DNA of 64,000 bases from Turnera subulata (lineage: Eukaryota > Streptophyta > Magnoliopsida > Malpighiales > Passifloraceae): assembly GCA_028386065.3 (NCBI GenBank), contig JAKUCV010000299.1, positions 1 to 64,000 on the forward strand, read 5' to 3'. A program made the position numbers and the translations under genes. Positions 33,340-46,195 of this stretch are shown piece after piece. Position 1 is the first letter of the stretch, and each line of letters opens with the position of its first letter. The notes beneath the pieces are model-generated. The model made no database searches and was not told the origin of the DNA. It saw nothing but the letters and a program-made list of their open reading frames with translations.

Positions 33340-34070
33340 CTTGAGTTACTGTTCAAGGCGAACGGATCGGTGCCGATTCTCGCGTCACCGCCACCACCAC
33401 AGCCCTCCACTCGCCGTCGCCGACCGACCGATGCCTTCCCCATCCCCTGCCGCCGCCGAACGCGCCACCGGGAGAGGAAAACCCGACGGCCACGCCCGAC
33501 GACCCGGCAAGCCCTGTCGGGTCTGCCCCCTCCCACCTGCAGCCAGCCTCCTCAGCGACGTCTGCTGTTGCTGTCCTGCTCGTCGCCACCCCGCCCTTTC
33601 CTTCTCCACGTCGCCGCCGTTGCTCTTTGAAGACGAGCTGACGAGACAGCCGCCCGAGCTCGACCCGCCGCTCTCGGACCCATCGCAACCCCACAAGCCG
33701 ACGGCAGCAGCGCGTCCCCCTACCGCCGCCTCTTCTCCTCCTCTCTACTCGTCTCCTCCTTGCTCCCTCGCCTCTGCCTCGCCGCCGCGACACGCTGCCC
33801 CACCTGCCTTGTTTCCTCGCTGCCGACGAGCCTCCAAGGTGAGCAGCCAGTGAGGGCGACCCATTTCCTGTGATGTCGACCCGGATCCGCGAGTGTTTGA
33901 ACGGGTCAGTGGGTCATTGGATCTGGGCGCGGGCCTGGCCTTGGTTGGGCTGAGGTTGGGGCGTGGGCTGCTACGCGCGGGCCTACTCCTGGCCTGCAGC
34001 GTGGGCGCCTGGGCTGCCTTGGCCTGGGCCTGCTGCTAGTTGGGGCTGGGCTTGGACCTTGGCCCAGTCC
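33340..34070 (+). other. GC-rich leader of Copia-1 (copy B)
   Basis: Counterpart of 1-560. An open frame of 235 codons (33146-33853) starts inside the LTR and is Pro/Arg/Ser-rich with no domain. It is not open over the same length in A (several differences), so I do not call it coding. A splice-donor-like AAGGTGAGC lies at about 33837. Confidence 0.5.
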
Positions 34071-34260
34071 GAGTTAATAAAAAAAATCAAAAAAATATAT
34101 ATATTTGGGAAAAGAAAAATTTAGGAAAAACGAGATTAAAAGGATATATATATACCGGAATAGTATCCAGATACTAGTATAATATATTATATATATTATT
34201 GCTGAAAGATTTAATGAGTAAGTATACCCTCTATTATTATGCTTTATTTAGTATTCAATA

Positions 34261-34368
34261 TTGGCCGCCTAAGCTGCCTTATCTATTTGTTGGCCGGCTA
34301 AGCCGCCTTATCTTTTTGTTGGCCGGCGAAGCCGCCTTGTTTCATTTGTTGGCCGGCTAAGCCGCCTT
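34261..34368 (+). repeat. Four-copy CGGCTAAGCCG hairpin repeat (copy B)
   Basis: Counterpart of 762-869. The first unit reads CCGCCTAAGCTGCC and has lost its pairing; the other three are intact. Confidence 0.85.
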
Positions 34369-35211
34369 TTTATTACAAATTAGGCTATGAAAAGGCCCAT
34401 TATATTTATTTTCTTGATTTTCTTTATGTTTTTACTTGGGTTCATACAAGGTCCATCAATTTTAATTTCTGTCATTTATTTTTTTTAATTAGGGTAGTTA
34501 AGAAAAAACCCCTGTTTATTTATTTTAATTCAGCATTTATTTATTTAATTAAGTTATTTGATTTGAGGCCCTCAAAATTTCCTGAAGAAATTTGATATGG
34601 GCATTAAATGCTGAAATGCATAATAGTCTGGAAGACTAAATGAAAGAGTCATGAAGACTCAGTAAAAAAAAATGCAGCAAAGACCGGAAGTTTTACTGCC
34701 AAAGGTCCTGCAAATATTTATATGACTACCAGATGTGGGACATTGAATGACCACAAGAAGATGGTTATTCTCACGAAATTTAAATACAAATGTACGCTTC
34801 TGAAGAAATACGCGTCCCTGCAAGACAAAATGTAATATCAATGAAACCATGTCTGGTCGAAATAATGACCACGAAATTATGATATTATTCTTGCTCACTC
34901 TGGAGGTGCAAGTTAATTGCTTTAATTTTAATGTTTAATTTTCAGCCTTATTATTTCTGTTATATTTACATTATGTTTATTCGTATTACTTTATGTTTAT
35001 TCTTATTACTGTTTATTTCTTGTTATATGCACATTACATTCTCGTTTCCTCGAATAATGACCCCGACATTTGTCCTGTAGACAATGCGATGATATATTCC
35101 GTACTTAATACATGGAAATTACTTATATGAAAATTTATTAACCCGCTCCAGAAGAGCATGGGTCTTAATGTGCTCTTGAAGAAAAATATTTCACCTACCC
35201 AAAAATGCAAT

Positions 35212-36005
35212 AGCATTCAAGGGGGAGAGGAACACTGTATGTGAATATTGTTGCATACATAAAGAATACAAATGTAACTATGATCTAGAAGATCATATGC
35301 ATACGCTCCTAAAGAGCATAAACTCCTGAAGAGTATAAAATTTTCTTGTTTACAGCAATTAAACAAATTGTTTTGTTATGGATCCCATTAAATTGATTCT
35401 GCTCCATTCCTTGAAGTGAATGAGACAGTATAGTGCCTGTTACAAAGGATATGGAAGAGATTATTCCAACTATTATGACTGTGAAGATTATGACAAAAGG
35501 CAAGGCTAAAAGAAAACATACATATTATTATTATAGAAGGGATCATTACTTGAGAACATCCACATAGAGGAATTGTTCTCATACATAAAGCTGAATGAAA
35601 TTATTTAACGGTTGGGTACAACATTAACCCTGAAACTCTGAGCCTCACCATTAATATTGACCCTAACACTGTCGTTCCAAGAGAACCACATACCACCCAT
35701 GTTGTTTTCTCCAGCATAGAGTTTGGCTAAGCAACCTCCTTTTGCTTCACCTTAGTGTGGTACTAAGAGAGGACGAACGGTGTTTCAGAGTCATTAGTCA
35801 TGGTACAATCCGAACATGACTAAGAAGTCTAGGGAATTCCATGCGTGTTTCAGAACTCTGGAAGAACGATGTGGGGACGAATTCCACAGTAAAAGTCGTA
35901 CCTTAGGCCATGTTGGTGGTAACCCAGTCACCCTTGGGACGCTCCGAGCCATCATGGAAACCTGATAATAACTGCTTTAATTTAAAATTTGACATGAAGG
36001 CTCTA
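35212..36005. other. Copia-1 segment present only in copy B, with antisense LINE endonuclease-like fragment
   Basis: Contains further loop-conserved hairpins (35282-35294, 35305-35317, 35322-35334), so at least part of it belongs to Copia-1 and A has a deletion. On the minus strand, 35620-35730 reads 'LYAGENNMGGMWFSWNDSVRVNINGEAQSFRVNVVP', similar to the minus-strand fragment at 63695-63895 ('GGMWFSWSDSIQVNIN'). This is a LINE-type endonuclease segment. The rest of the LINE is absent. Confidence 0.45.
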
Positions 36006-36288
36006 GCTGAAATTCTTGTAGTCTATTAGATATGAAAAATATAATAGAGTTAGTCGAGCCATAAAAGGAAGCCCTTAGATTGCTTTGGTCCTCTAGGAAG
36101 AATGTTTCTTCCATAGGAGTTACAAAGAACCTTGATGAATATAGTTCATCAACAAACACTAAACAAGGAATTCTCGCCAGATCATTCGGTAGTTCCTCTT
36201 GCTGCTCATTCACCATGCTATAAGCTAACCTATTTCTTCTTCCTAGAGAGGCACCCTCAACAAAGAAAACAGTAGCTGGGGAAGGCAT
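35977..36288 (-). CDS. Putative antisense ORF inside Copia-1, copy B (103 aa)
   Basis: Counterpart of 1713-1985. It is 103 residues long because B keeps the sequence that A has lost at the 3' end. It starts 'MPSPATVFFVEGASLGRRNRLAY' and has acidic and aromatic stretches but no recognised domain. A TATA-like CTATAAG (36351-36357, minus strand) lies 63 bases before the ATG. Differences from A in the shared part are few and keep the frame open, but the copies are too similar for that to prove selection. Confidence 0.3.
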   Translation of the reverse strand: MPSPATVFFVEGASLGRRNRLAYSMVNEQQEELPNDLARIPCLVFVDELYSSRFFVTPMEETFFLEDQSNLRASFYGSTNSIIFFISNRLQEFQLEPSCQILN

Positions 36289-37399
36289 TTTTCTTGTCTT
36301 GTTGATTTTTCTGAGTTTTCTGCACCTTCCTATCTCAACTGCCTCCCCTTCTTATAGTCTGAGATTAGACAGCTAGGTGTTAGTTTTTCAAATGTGGACC
36401 CTTTTTTTCTGTCTCCGAAAAGATCCAAAAGATTTTTCGGTAATTAAAACTTTGCATTATTTGTCAGTAAGCTCCAAAGCTTTTCAAGCTTCGAGGTTTT
36501 GTTTTTGGAAAAGTTTGCCACTACTTTAATTATTGTCCAATAATTCTGATCTTTTTGACATGAGTGGCAGAAATAAGCCTAAAATTGGCACATATATAGC
36601 TAGCCTGAAGCTAGCAGTTGAGTAATCGAAACTTAACATATCAAGCCAGAAGCTGATGATAGGGTCATCTTATTTGGGCCTGACAAGCCTGAAGCTAGAA
36701 ATTTTAAGTGTTTAAATACACAAGTTTATACAGCCAGAAGCTGAGACCAACTAGAAGTTGGCTGATAGATATGTAATTCATATGCTAGTATGCACCAACC
36801 AGAAGCTGGTAAATAATTTTTCTAAGTTATCCAGCCTGTAGCTAGCACTGACTTGAAGTTGGTACATGGACATATTGTTTGGCATGACCGGTTGGGCCAT
36901 CTGGAGTAAATAATGATGCACAAAATTTATTTGGTCATTCATTGAAAACCAGAAGTTTTACAATCAATGAATTTCCATGAGTATTGTTTGCTGCGAAATT
37001 AATAATACGGCCTTCCTAAGATGTGAATGGCCTAGTATCACCAGCAAGTTTGAGAATAGTTCAGGGACATGAACGCGGACTGATAAATCTGCGGTGTTAA
37101 CCATCTAGGTAATTTTTACGATGCATCGACTAGATGGTCTATTGTGTAACGTAAGTTGGCATTGTGCGCACTAATTTAATAATTAAGCCACTTGCAGGTA
37201 TATGTCCCTACTTATGTTACTAGACTATATGTCTAGATAATGCTGGTATATTTCTTCAATGGATAATGTATATCATTGGAAATAAACCCAAACAGATCTG
37301 GGGGAACATTGACAATTGATTGCAGGACCATTGATGAAATATTACTGTTTGAAAAAATGGTATTTTATATGCAACAACACTTGAGTGCATCAAGCCAAC

Positions 37400-38960
37400 A
37401 TGATGTTATAAGATCCCCCCATTTAATTGATTAATGGTCACATACTTAGTATTTCCCATCTTCGGACCATTGGATATTCAGTATATAATGCTCCACCACA
37501 GGGTTGTGAAATTGGTCCTTTAGAGAAGATTGGGAATCTACGTTGGGTATGAATCTCCATAAATTACAACAATAATTGAAACCTATAACAGGATTGGAGA
37601 TTTATTTATAGCAAGTTTTGCTTATTAATTGATGTTTTACCCAACATCAGAGGGAGAGAATAAGCAGCTGGATCAAGATTCAAGATTGATGAAATGCATT
37701 ATATATATGAATGATGATCCTCATATAATCAAAAGAAGATGATTCATTTGCAGAAAAATTGATATGTAATTGCCAGACACATTTAAATTAAGTCTGACCA
37801 TATACCAGCTGCAAATGCTCCTGTTTAAATTGATGTTCCTGAAGAACAATATAAGTATGCAAATGAATCTATAGTTTATACTCGGTTAAGAAAAAAAAGA
37901 AATTCTCAATAGAGAAAAAGGAGAAAATGTGATAAGATGACCCCAGTAAGAAAATATGGCCTCCAGTAGAGGTTTGAATTAAAAGTCCTCTAGAAGAGGT
38001 TGATTCTCTGATACAAAGTGATAAAGTTCCAGAAGTAACTCAGGTACCTAAAATAAGTGAATATGATGAGATCTCAATTACAGTGTCAGAAGTAATATAA
38101 TTAAAGGCTGTGTTAGACTCGCTTGCGAAGAGAGATATTTATCGGACCTGTAGTCCGTACACCAGATGGTGTAAAATTGATGGGTCGAAAAATGGGTATT
38201 TGTGCGGAAAATATAAATGAGATATAAAAGCACGGTTGCACAAAGTTTTTACCCAAACGACCAGATATTCATTATGAGGAGATATGCTCCCCTGTGGTGG
38301 TTGCAATTATTTGGTAAGTCTGGCAGTATATGAAAAGAATTAGAAATGCATCTAATGAATGCTTTTACAGCCTACTATGGATCCATAAGTCGTGAAATAT
38401 ATATGAAGATCCCTGAAGGATCCAAGCTGCCTGAAGCAACTAATTCCCGGGAAATTACAAAAATTTAACTGAGTTTAAATCATTTTGAGTATGGATAAAT
38501 TTATGTTGATATCTATATGTTTTGTATTTGGAACTCCTGAAGAAGTTTCCAAATTCCGTGCTATTAGACTGATCCTGGAGTACCATGTCTAAATGCTATT
38601 TATATTGCTTGTAACATAAAGCCTGAAGCTTTTGACTTAGGCCTATTGGCATGATATGAATTTACTCTTATCTTCGGGGAATAACAAATATGTAATCCTG
38701 TAAACCCGAAAGAGAGTAAAGTTGATTTTTGTAAATGTTGATCCCTTATTTAGTCCACACAAAGCACAGACGGACATCAACTACGAATTTACACATGATA
38801 TTGCGATATCATTGCGACCACAAAAGCAAGATAGCAAGAAAGATGCTCCAACAACAAATTATGAAGATAATGCTGCCAACATTGCCCAATTGAAGGACGG
38901 ATATGTCAAAAGTAATCAGACAAAAACACACGTCACCCGAAGCTGACAAGGATGATTGGC
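37400..38960 (+). pseudogene. Decayed Copia-1 pol, copy B
   Basis: Same remnants as 3200-4760 with independent substitutions. It has an extra ~110-bp deletion near 38096 relative to A (A 3777-3900). No frame is open beyond about 75 codons. Confidence 0.65.
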
Positions 38961-39135
38961 ATGCTACGACATCAAGATATCAATGGAGGTCAAAATGAGG
39001 GGGAGTAGAATACGCACTGCACTCTTTTTTCCTTCACCAAGTTTTTATCCCACTGGGTTTTTCTTGGTAAGATTTTTAATGAGGCAGTATTCCAAAGCGT
39101 ATTCTACCCAATACATAATGACATTCAAGGGGAAG

Positions 39136-39357
39136 TGTTATAAAATGAATATGAAATGTGAATGTCATGATATATTCTTCCCACCTACCAATTGCCTTAT
39201 GTGTATAAAGGCATATTGTACCCAATGAAATAATATGGAGAATGAATTAAAAAAACTAGAAACCGAGCTCATCTTCTCCTTCACCTCTTCTCTTCTTCCT
39301 CTACTTCATTCTTCTTCTCTATCATCATCATCAAGCATACAACAATTATTTACAACA
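39136..39357 (+). repeat. Copia-1 3' LTR, copy B
   Basis: 222 bp, preceded by AAGGGGAAG. It is almost identical to 33047-33268 and to 4940-5161. Confidence 0.9.
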
Positions 39358-40013
39358 TGCCTTTTTTAGCATATAAATGATAGTTGTGGATAATAAATCT
39401 GAAAATATTACCACAAGAACCCTCTTAAAATTGGAAAAACTTAAAGAGTCACCATAAGAAGCAGCTTGAAGAAACAGGAAGAAATAACTTACTGACATAT
39501 AAAAATATTTGATTGTGTAATTCGTAGCAATTTTATATCCTTGCACAAACAAATTGTAGACTCTACCAATTTTCCGATGTCAGAGTTATAGGATTGAATA
39601 TACATCTGCCTTGTTTTTTTTTTTTTTGTTGAATATGGAAGCCTGATACTTATAGCAAATCAATGGGAGTGTAAAGGGTGTGGAAAAATATAAAAATTAG
39701 GCCTTAATCGAGGAGTGTGTCAAAAAAAGAAACTTAAGAATAAAGATAATGAGCAACTGTGTAGTATATGGTAAGATCTGGAACAATTCAAGCCAAATTA
39801 CTAAGCTATGAAATTTTTTTATTAATATAGTAAGATCTACTATGTCTCAATCTATTCTTTGAAAAATAAATAATATTATGTAATAGAAAAAATTATAATT
39901 GTAATCTAACCAAACCTAAATTCCGTGTAATACACACAGTGTGTAACGTTCATAATTATAGATATTGCATGACATAGGAGGGGAGAGTATGGGAGTATTG
40001 TATTCTTTTAGCA
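39358..40013. other. Host-derived spacer, copy B
   Basis: Counterpart of 5162-5797. A ~15-base stretch at about 39505 (ATTTGATTGTGTAATTC) is kept here and in 30700-30720 but deleted in A. No gene. Confidence 0.6.
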
Positions 40014-40156
40014 TTAATATAATACACAAAGTTTCTCCCAATTCCTTTCTCTCTTCTCTTTTTATTCTCTCCATAGTTGTGTTTTTAGGTTGATCAAGCT
40101 GAGGCTTAAACCGCACGGGAATCTTCCATAGTCCTAAACTTTGTGCCTATGATAGT

Positions 40157-40170
40157 TGGTAGCGGAGCCC
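40157..40170 (+). promoter_or_regulatory. GYP primer-binding site, copy B
   Basis: TGGTAGCGGAGCCC, unchanged from copy A. Confidence 0.75.
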
Positions 40171-40750
40171 TTTAAGATCCTTTGTGAGGATCATAGCCCT
40201 TGACTGTTGGTGTTGGACAGAGGATTGAAGCTTTGGTATCTTGTTGGCTGGTAGAAGAATCAAGAACAACAAGAACTGACTGGAGGCAGAACTTGTAATT
40301 ACCAAGAAGAAATTTTACTCCAAGTTTGACCATTCTTTTGTTAGAGGTGTTGGCTTGGATTGGGAAAATTGTGTTGTTACTGGTTGGATTTTTTATATTG
40401 CAAGTTTGTTGTTTGATCCTGTTAGTTGGAATTGATTTGTCTATAAACTATTTATTTTAATTTCTTTGTAAAAGCAAGTTTTGCTATTGTATTTTTGGGA
40501 AATATTTGTAATATTTGCTTGAAAGGGGTTGTTGGAAATTGGGATAACAAGATTATTGTGGAATTTTTGTTGTAAGAACTTTGTTGGAGAGCTTGCGGAG
40601 TTTGTTGAGTAGGAATTTGCTTTACCATAATTTACTTGAAGGGGAGTATTTTGGTGTTGTGGGTTGCACAGTTCTCTTGTGAAAGTTGTGTTTTCCTTGT
40701 CTTCTTATTGAGTAGAGAATTAACATCATAACCTTGGTGATTTGGTAAAG

Positions 40751-41565
40751 ATGGTTGGGGAAACCATTGGAGAAGAAGGCATCCTTGGTGGACACCTAGA
40801 CAAGCTTGAAGACCATATCTTTAACTGTAAAGCTAGCAACGAGGGCATGACTGGTTAGAAACATGCGCTTAGGTCACAGTTCACAGAGCTTGATGGTGGT
40901 TTCAGTAAAGCATTGGCGGAGATAGTTGACGAGCTTCTTGAATTAAGGTAGATGCGTGATGATTTGAAGCTATGCAAGAGGCAACTTGCCATGATGGAAG
41001 GTGATGTGCCACTTCAACAGCAACAACTGCTGCCCAAGATCGATATTCCAAAGCCGAAGGAGTACGATGGGACGAGGACAATTGCTGCCCAGTTTTCCTG
41101 GATGTCTTCTTGTTTAGCTATGAAGAGTATTTTGATGGCTTAAATATCACGGGTGACCAGCAGAAGGTAAAGATCAAGGGGAGATACTTTACTGATTCTG
41201 CAGTATTATGGTGGCGACGGATACGCACTACTGGTGAGGGGTGCAAGGAATCCACCTGGGATCAGTTCAAACAACAACTGAAGGACCAATTCTATCCGGA
41301 ATATGCTGAGAGGGAGGTACGAGACATGTTGCAAGCATTGAAGCACGATGGTAGCATAAAAAAGTACGTCAACGAGTTTCAGGAGTTGGCTTTGGAAATC
41401 CCTTCAATGACTGAAGAAGAGGGATATGGTGCATTCATATGTGGACTTCAGAGGTGGGCAAGAACGAAGTTCGATGATCAACATGCAAGGACACTAAAGG
41501 ATGCAATTCGGATCGCTGAATCAATGACGGAGTATGGCAAGGAGTCCGATCAGGGACGGATCTAG
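40751..41565 (+). pseudogene. GYP gag, copy B, 5' part
   Basis: Better preserved than in A: 41110-41565 stays open through the gag core ('FDGLNITGDQQKVKIKGRYF', 'LWWRRIRT', 'YVNEFQELALEIPSM', 'FICGLQRWARTKF'). The N-terminal half shares the stops 'MTG*' and 'LELR*' with A and has a frameshift near 41105. Gag would form the particle shell and bind the RNA. The hAT insertion at 41551 ends the frame. Confidence 0.75.
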
Positions 41566-42323
41566 AAATATTTCTCAGTATATGCAAAAAAAATTAAGTA
41601 GTAAAAATTTATCATAAATCATATTATAAAATCTTAAAATCAATAAAATAATATAATTATTTAATAGCTCATTGCCATTCAATCACACAACCGACTTTTG
41701 ATCATCAGGTAATAATCTAAAAATTTAGTCTCTTTATAGGATTATCTTCGAGATTTTATAAGTCGACTTCAATAAATCTTTTCTTGCATTGTGCCTGTGT
41801 AAATTGAGAAAAATTAATTTAAAGAATCACATATTTATTAGTTAATATATTACAAAATTGAATTAACAAAGTAAAAATAAAGCAACATGTACCTATATTA
41901 TTGTAAAGATATAAATTTTTAGGGTTAAGTATAAATTAAATATGCATGAATATGAATTAAAAAAAATATGAATATGAGAGCACTACTTGTTTTTAGAAAC
42001 TATAGGGCAAACTACACTAAGGGAAAGAATAAAAATTATAGTAGCAAATAAAAAAGGCAAATAGTGCCCAAAATAAAATGCAATAAAAGTAGGACAATAT
42101 TGCCTAATCCATATTTAGAAGATATTAAAATTACTCCTACTTACAACTCGTCAATTTCAATTAGCTAAAAAATAGCCTAACAATTATCTATATTCAATGT
42201 AGGCAAATTACATTAATTAGAGTTTTTTGGCTAAAAACTAGGACGTTAATTTTTATTTTTTTAGAAATCAGTGTAGTCACTTGCATATAGTGACTACACT
42301 GTGTATCCGTCCCTGAGTTCGAT
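41543..42323. mobile_element. Non-autonomous hAT element (41551-42315), copy B
   Basis: 765 bp, with termini CAGGGACGGATC/GTATCCGTCCCTG and target duplication AGTCCGAT/AGTTCGAT. It lacks the gene-fragment carrier of copy A and so is the empty site for it (near 41900). Confidence 0.87.
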
Positions 42324-42362
42324 CCTAGTTCTTCTGAGGAGTGCACAAGTGGGAGTGAGGAT

Positions 42363-43907
42363 TGTTAGTGTAATGCCCAAAAGCCAATCATTGGATGATT
42401 ATATAGTCATGTATATTTATTAAGGTTTTATTCCAATAAATATGTTTATTAGTGATAAACGCTTGCACATATTTATAACCTAAGAATATTTTATATTCTT
42501 GAATTGTCCCTAGTTGATGACTATTATGGATGGGTTGTAATAATAAATTAAGACTAACGTATGTTGAGAATTATATGAGATATGAATTCTACATATGGGT
42601 ACAAGTTATAGAACTTGTGGTCTAGACTGACCCGACATAAGAACACTACATGGACTGTTATATATATGTTGTCATTAGTGGTTCTTATATGTACTATCCT
42701 TAGACCTAAGATCATCAAGGTTCCCAACATATGAGTCGTGTACTTTGACATTACTCTTAGTTGCCCGTAACTGAGTAAACCTTAGAGTAATTGTTGGGTA
42801 CATGATATAATGTGTAGTGGGTTTTGTATGATCAAGATGGAATTCGTCCAATCCTTATAACAGGTATATTATCAGTTGGGCCTCTCGATAGGGTTGAACT
42901 GTAAATGCATGGCCATACTCAGATTAAATGATATGGGGATATCATTTGTATCTGTTTTACACAGTTAACTCAGGGATCAAGAAAACTTAGATTAAACATA
43001 TACGAGAATGACATATTCCATGTCTCGTGTTTGATCTTGATAATGTGACGAAAGGATAATGACATTTTTCCGAGGCATAATGAATCAGTACTGATCTGGT
43101 CACTAGGGTAGCAATGATGTGTTGCTAGACACCGCTCATTGTTTATAATTATAAATGAGAGTTTATAATTATTGCCAACGTGATTAGTGCCTACAGGGTC
43201 ACACACTTAGAGTTGTTGATTCGAGCCAGTGGTTAGACCATGGTTGGACCATGGTTGGACCAGGTTATTGAGCTACTGATTGGATCATGGTTGGACCGGG
43301 TTGTTTGGGTTGATCGGTTCAATAGTTACCGGAGTTATTGAACCTGAATTATTGTCCAAAAGGCATGAAAGGATGTGTTGTTTTATATATATGCTGATAT
43401 ATATAATTGAGTTAGTGGAGACATGATCATGTTGATGATTGTGACTAAAGTATAGATAATGAAAAACACTATCATGCATGATAAGATGTATGTATGATTA
43501 GGTTGGCCATTTATATATACTAACTAACATTAATAAATATATATATATAGGATATACATGAAAGTGTGGTTAATGAGATTAACACACCAATCTCAAAAAC
43601 ACATCAAACACTCTCTAGTCTCAAGCTCTCAGAAATTCTGCAGCTAGCACTGCGGTTCGGGAGTGCTCGGGTTAGTGATCGTGAGACGGTTACTAGCGGT
43701 CATCAGCGGTTCGTGTGGATACCGTAGAGGAGTCGGATTTCTGTCCGGTTCTTGCTGATTCGTATCATCAGTTGAGTGAAAGATCTCGACCAAACCAGGT
43801 ACGAAATTTTTGTTATTCGGTTTACCCCGTTTCACATGGATCCTCCATTAGTTCCGGGTTTTCTGCTACGCATATTGTCTCTTTGTTTGCATACCTGGTT
43901 ACTTACA
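42363..43907 (+). repeat. Copia-2 5' LTR, copy B (1545 bp)
   Basis: Shares diagnostic bases with the 5' LTR of A (for example CCAATAAATATG and GTGATAAACGC in the first 130 bases), which shows common descent of the insertion. Confidence 0.92.
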
Positions 43908-43908
43908 G

Positions 43909-43921
43909 TGGTAGCGGAGCC
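43909..43921 (+). promoter_or_regulatory. Copia-2 primer-binding site, copy B
   Basis: TGGTAGCGGAGCC, unchanged from copy A. Confidence 0.8.
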
Positions 43922-44195
43922 TCTTATGAAACACTAAACCGAATTAGTTGTTTATATATATGATATGCTATATGTGATATGGCTTGATCACGATTGTGTA
44001 AGCAACATAACTTGATCATAGTTTATTATGCTTCTGTTGATAGTATGTTTAAACTAGATCAATATGATTCTCATATATGTGATATGTTGAAGTTGGTTCT
44101 ATCAAAGGTGTTTGACAACAAGTACTTGATTGGTATATGATAGTAATCAATTTGTACTTCTGGCAGAAAGTCGAATGAGTTCGATAAAGGGGCAT

Positions 44196-44572
44196 AACAG
44201 CGATGTTTATGGGTAAACATCGATGTTCTCTTCTGCCGAGCAGACAAAACATCCATGTTTAATGGTAAACATCGATGTTCAACTTTGCTGATTATCAGCC
44301 GAAGGGTGAAAACATCGATGTTTAATGATTAAACATCGATGTTCTCTTTGGTCGATAATCTGCCGAGAGGTTCAAACATCGATGTTTACGTTCAAACATC
44401 GATGTTCAAGATCACAACATCGATGTTTAAGATGTAAACATCGATATTTTGAGCATTCGGCCAATTATTTGTAGTTCCAGAAACTCCAAACATCGATGTT
44501 TAAGTGTCAACATCGATGTTCTGAGGATTCGCCAACCCCAAACATCGATGTTTAAGTGTCAACATCGATGTT
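44196..44572. repeat. Seven pairs of the palindrome AACATCGATGTT (copy B)
   Basis: Fourteen sites, eleven exact. The changed sites are partly different from those in A, so the ancestor had at least twelve or thirteen exact sites. Confidence 0.9.
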
Positions 44573-45355
44573 TTGAAGGTTCTGCCAATTAGTTCGATGT
44601 TCTGCATGCTAGATAACATGTTCTTATGATCTTAATGATATATGAACAAGATGTTGATTGCTTGTTAACATGTTTATCCTTTTATAATCATGTCACATAG
44701 CTTGGTGTGTTGATTATAAATGATTGTATATGCGATATATGATCACATGCATGCTATGTATAGAATGAGCACTCATCTTTGCTTAGATCAACACTTGGTA
44801 GGTTTGCCAAAGCAAAGTGCTAGTGTTTATCCTAGCAAGAAGCGATGGCATAATTGTTATGTATGGAAACAATTGTTGATATAAATATGAAGTTCCTCAT
44901 GTGTTGCCTTCCATTAATAAGCACTCATCTATGCTTAGATCAACACTTGGTGGGTTTGCCAAAGCAAAGTGCCAATGTTTATCATAGCAAGGTGCGATGG
45001 GATAATTGTAATATCCAAATTGCTTATTGTGGGTTGAACTTAACTAAGTTATCTCAATAGGATTGGGGACTTAGAGGCAAAGAGTTGAGATAAGTCTATG
45101 AGATAGACAAGAAAAAGAGTTGTTCACTCAACTATCCAAGAGTTACATGAGATGTAATTGACAAAGAGTTGTCTACCTAAATAACTATGATATAAGCGAT
45201 TAGCCAAAGCTAACTTATCTTGTAATGAAATATGGATCTTGGCCAACTCGTTATCATCTTGATTTATATGGTGGGATTATCATTTAATAAAATTCCTTGT
45301 TAAATGATTGTATACATGACTCTGATTTGTGTGAATTGATCATTGTAGAATTATC

Positions 45356-45499
45356 ATGGCACAAAACACAAGAACTATGTCACTGCGATCAGTCCTTAAG
45401 AAGGAAAAACTGAATGAGAATAATTTTCTTAAGAGGCACCGCAATTTGAGGATAGTCCTCAAGCAAGAAAAGAAATTGTACGTCCTTGAAGGGCCTGTT
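45356..45499 (+). pseudogene. Copia-2 gag start, copy B (cut off by insertion)
   Basis: ATG at 45356, matching 16272 in A. A stop/frameshift lies near 45430. It is cut at 45499, and the sequence resumes at 48615-48620 after the solo-LTR-like element. Confidence 0.8.
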
Positions 45500-46132
45500 T
45501 GAAACGCCCGTGTCCCAATTTATAATATAAAATAGAATTTAAATATAAAATGACCAAATTGCCCTTATCATTCCCGGGACACGTAAAAAATCATCAACTA
45601 AACACTCGTATCCCAAATAACCCATTAAATTAATTACAACATGAGAAGTGACCAAAATGCCCTTCTTCCCGGGATACGGAATCAACAACAAGATCAACAT
45701 TCAATCAAATAATAAATAATACAATAGAATCAAGTACGCAACGGAAAACAAAAAAAAAAAAAAAAGAAAGCAACTTGCATGCAATGAACCCTATGGATCC
45801 GACCCGAGGAGAGGAATGCACCGCCACCTGCTGATATGCTCTTCTGATCAACGATCAGCTAGCCTGAAATAAACTGTGAGGGGGTGAGACCAACCACTGT
45901 CTCACCGCAGACAAATAAACCAATAATATACAAAACAAATCAACTACAAGTACACCGGCAATGGACAAAAGCAACACAGTGCACAAACAATTCGCAGTAT
46001 ACAACACAAGTCATCATCAGACTACATACCATCATTTGTCATTACTTATATTATTATCTTCATTATTAAGGTTAAGTATTTTATTTAGGGCCCTCTACTG
46101 TGTGCGTCGAGCTCGGTCCCGTCTGATCAGAC

Positions 46133-46195
46133 AACCAGGCACGAAGCCCAAATAAACCAGGCACGAAGCCCAAATAAACCAGGCACGAAGCCCAA
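46133..46195 (+). repeat. 22-bp tandem repeat, three copies
   Basis: AACCAGGCACGAAGCCCAAA units at 46133, 46155 and 46177, followed by a GA-rich microsatellite (about 46204-46224). Confidence 0.85.

Larger units (their letters stand above)
33047..39357 (+). mobile_element. Copia-1 element, copy B (both LTRs present)
   Basis: 5' LTR 33047-33268, internal region 33269-39135, polypurine tract 39127-39135 and 3' LTR 39136-39357. Both LTRs are 222 bp and nearly identical. The bases before (AGTAT) and after (TGCCT) do not form a 5-bp target duplication. Pol is decayed. It contains 35212-36005, which copy A lacks. Confidence 0.88.

Noticed and set aside
33146..33853. 235-codon frame starting inside the Copia-1 LTR
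   Set aside because: Low-complexity Pro/Arg/Ser translation of GC-rich DNA, not open over the same span in copy A.
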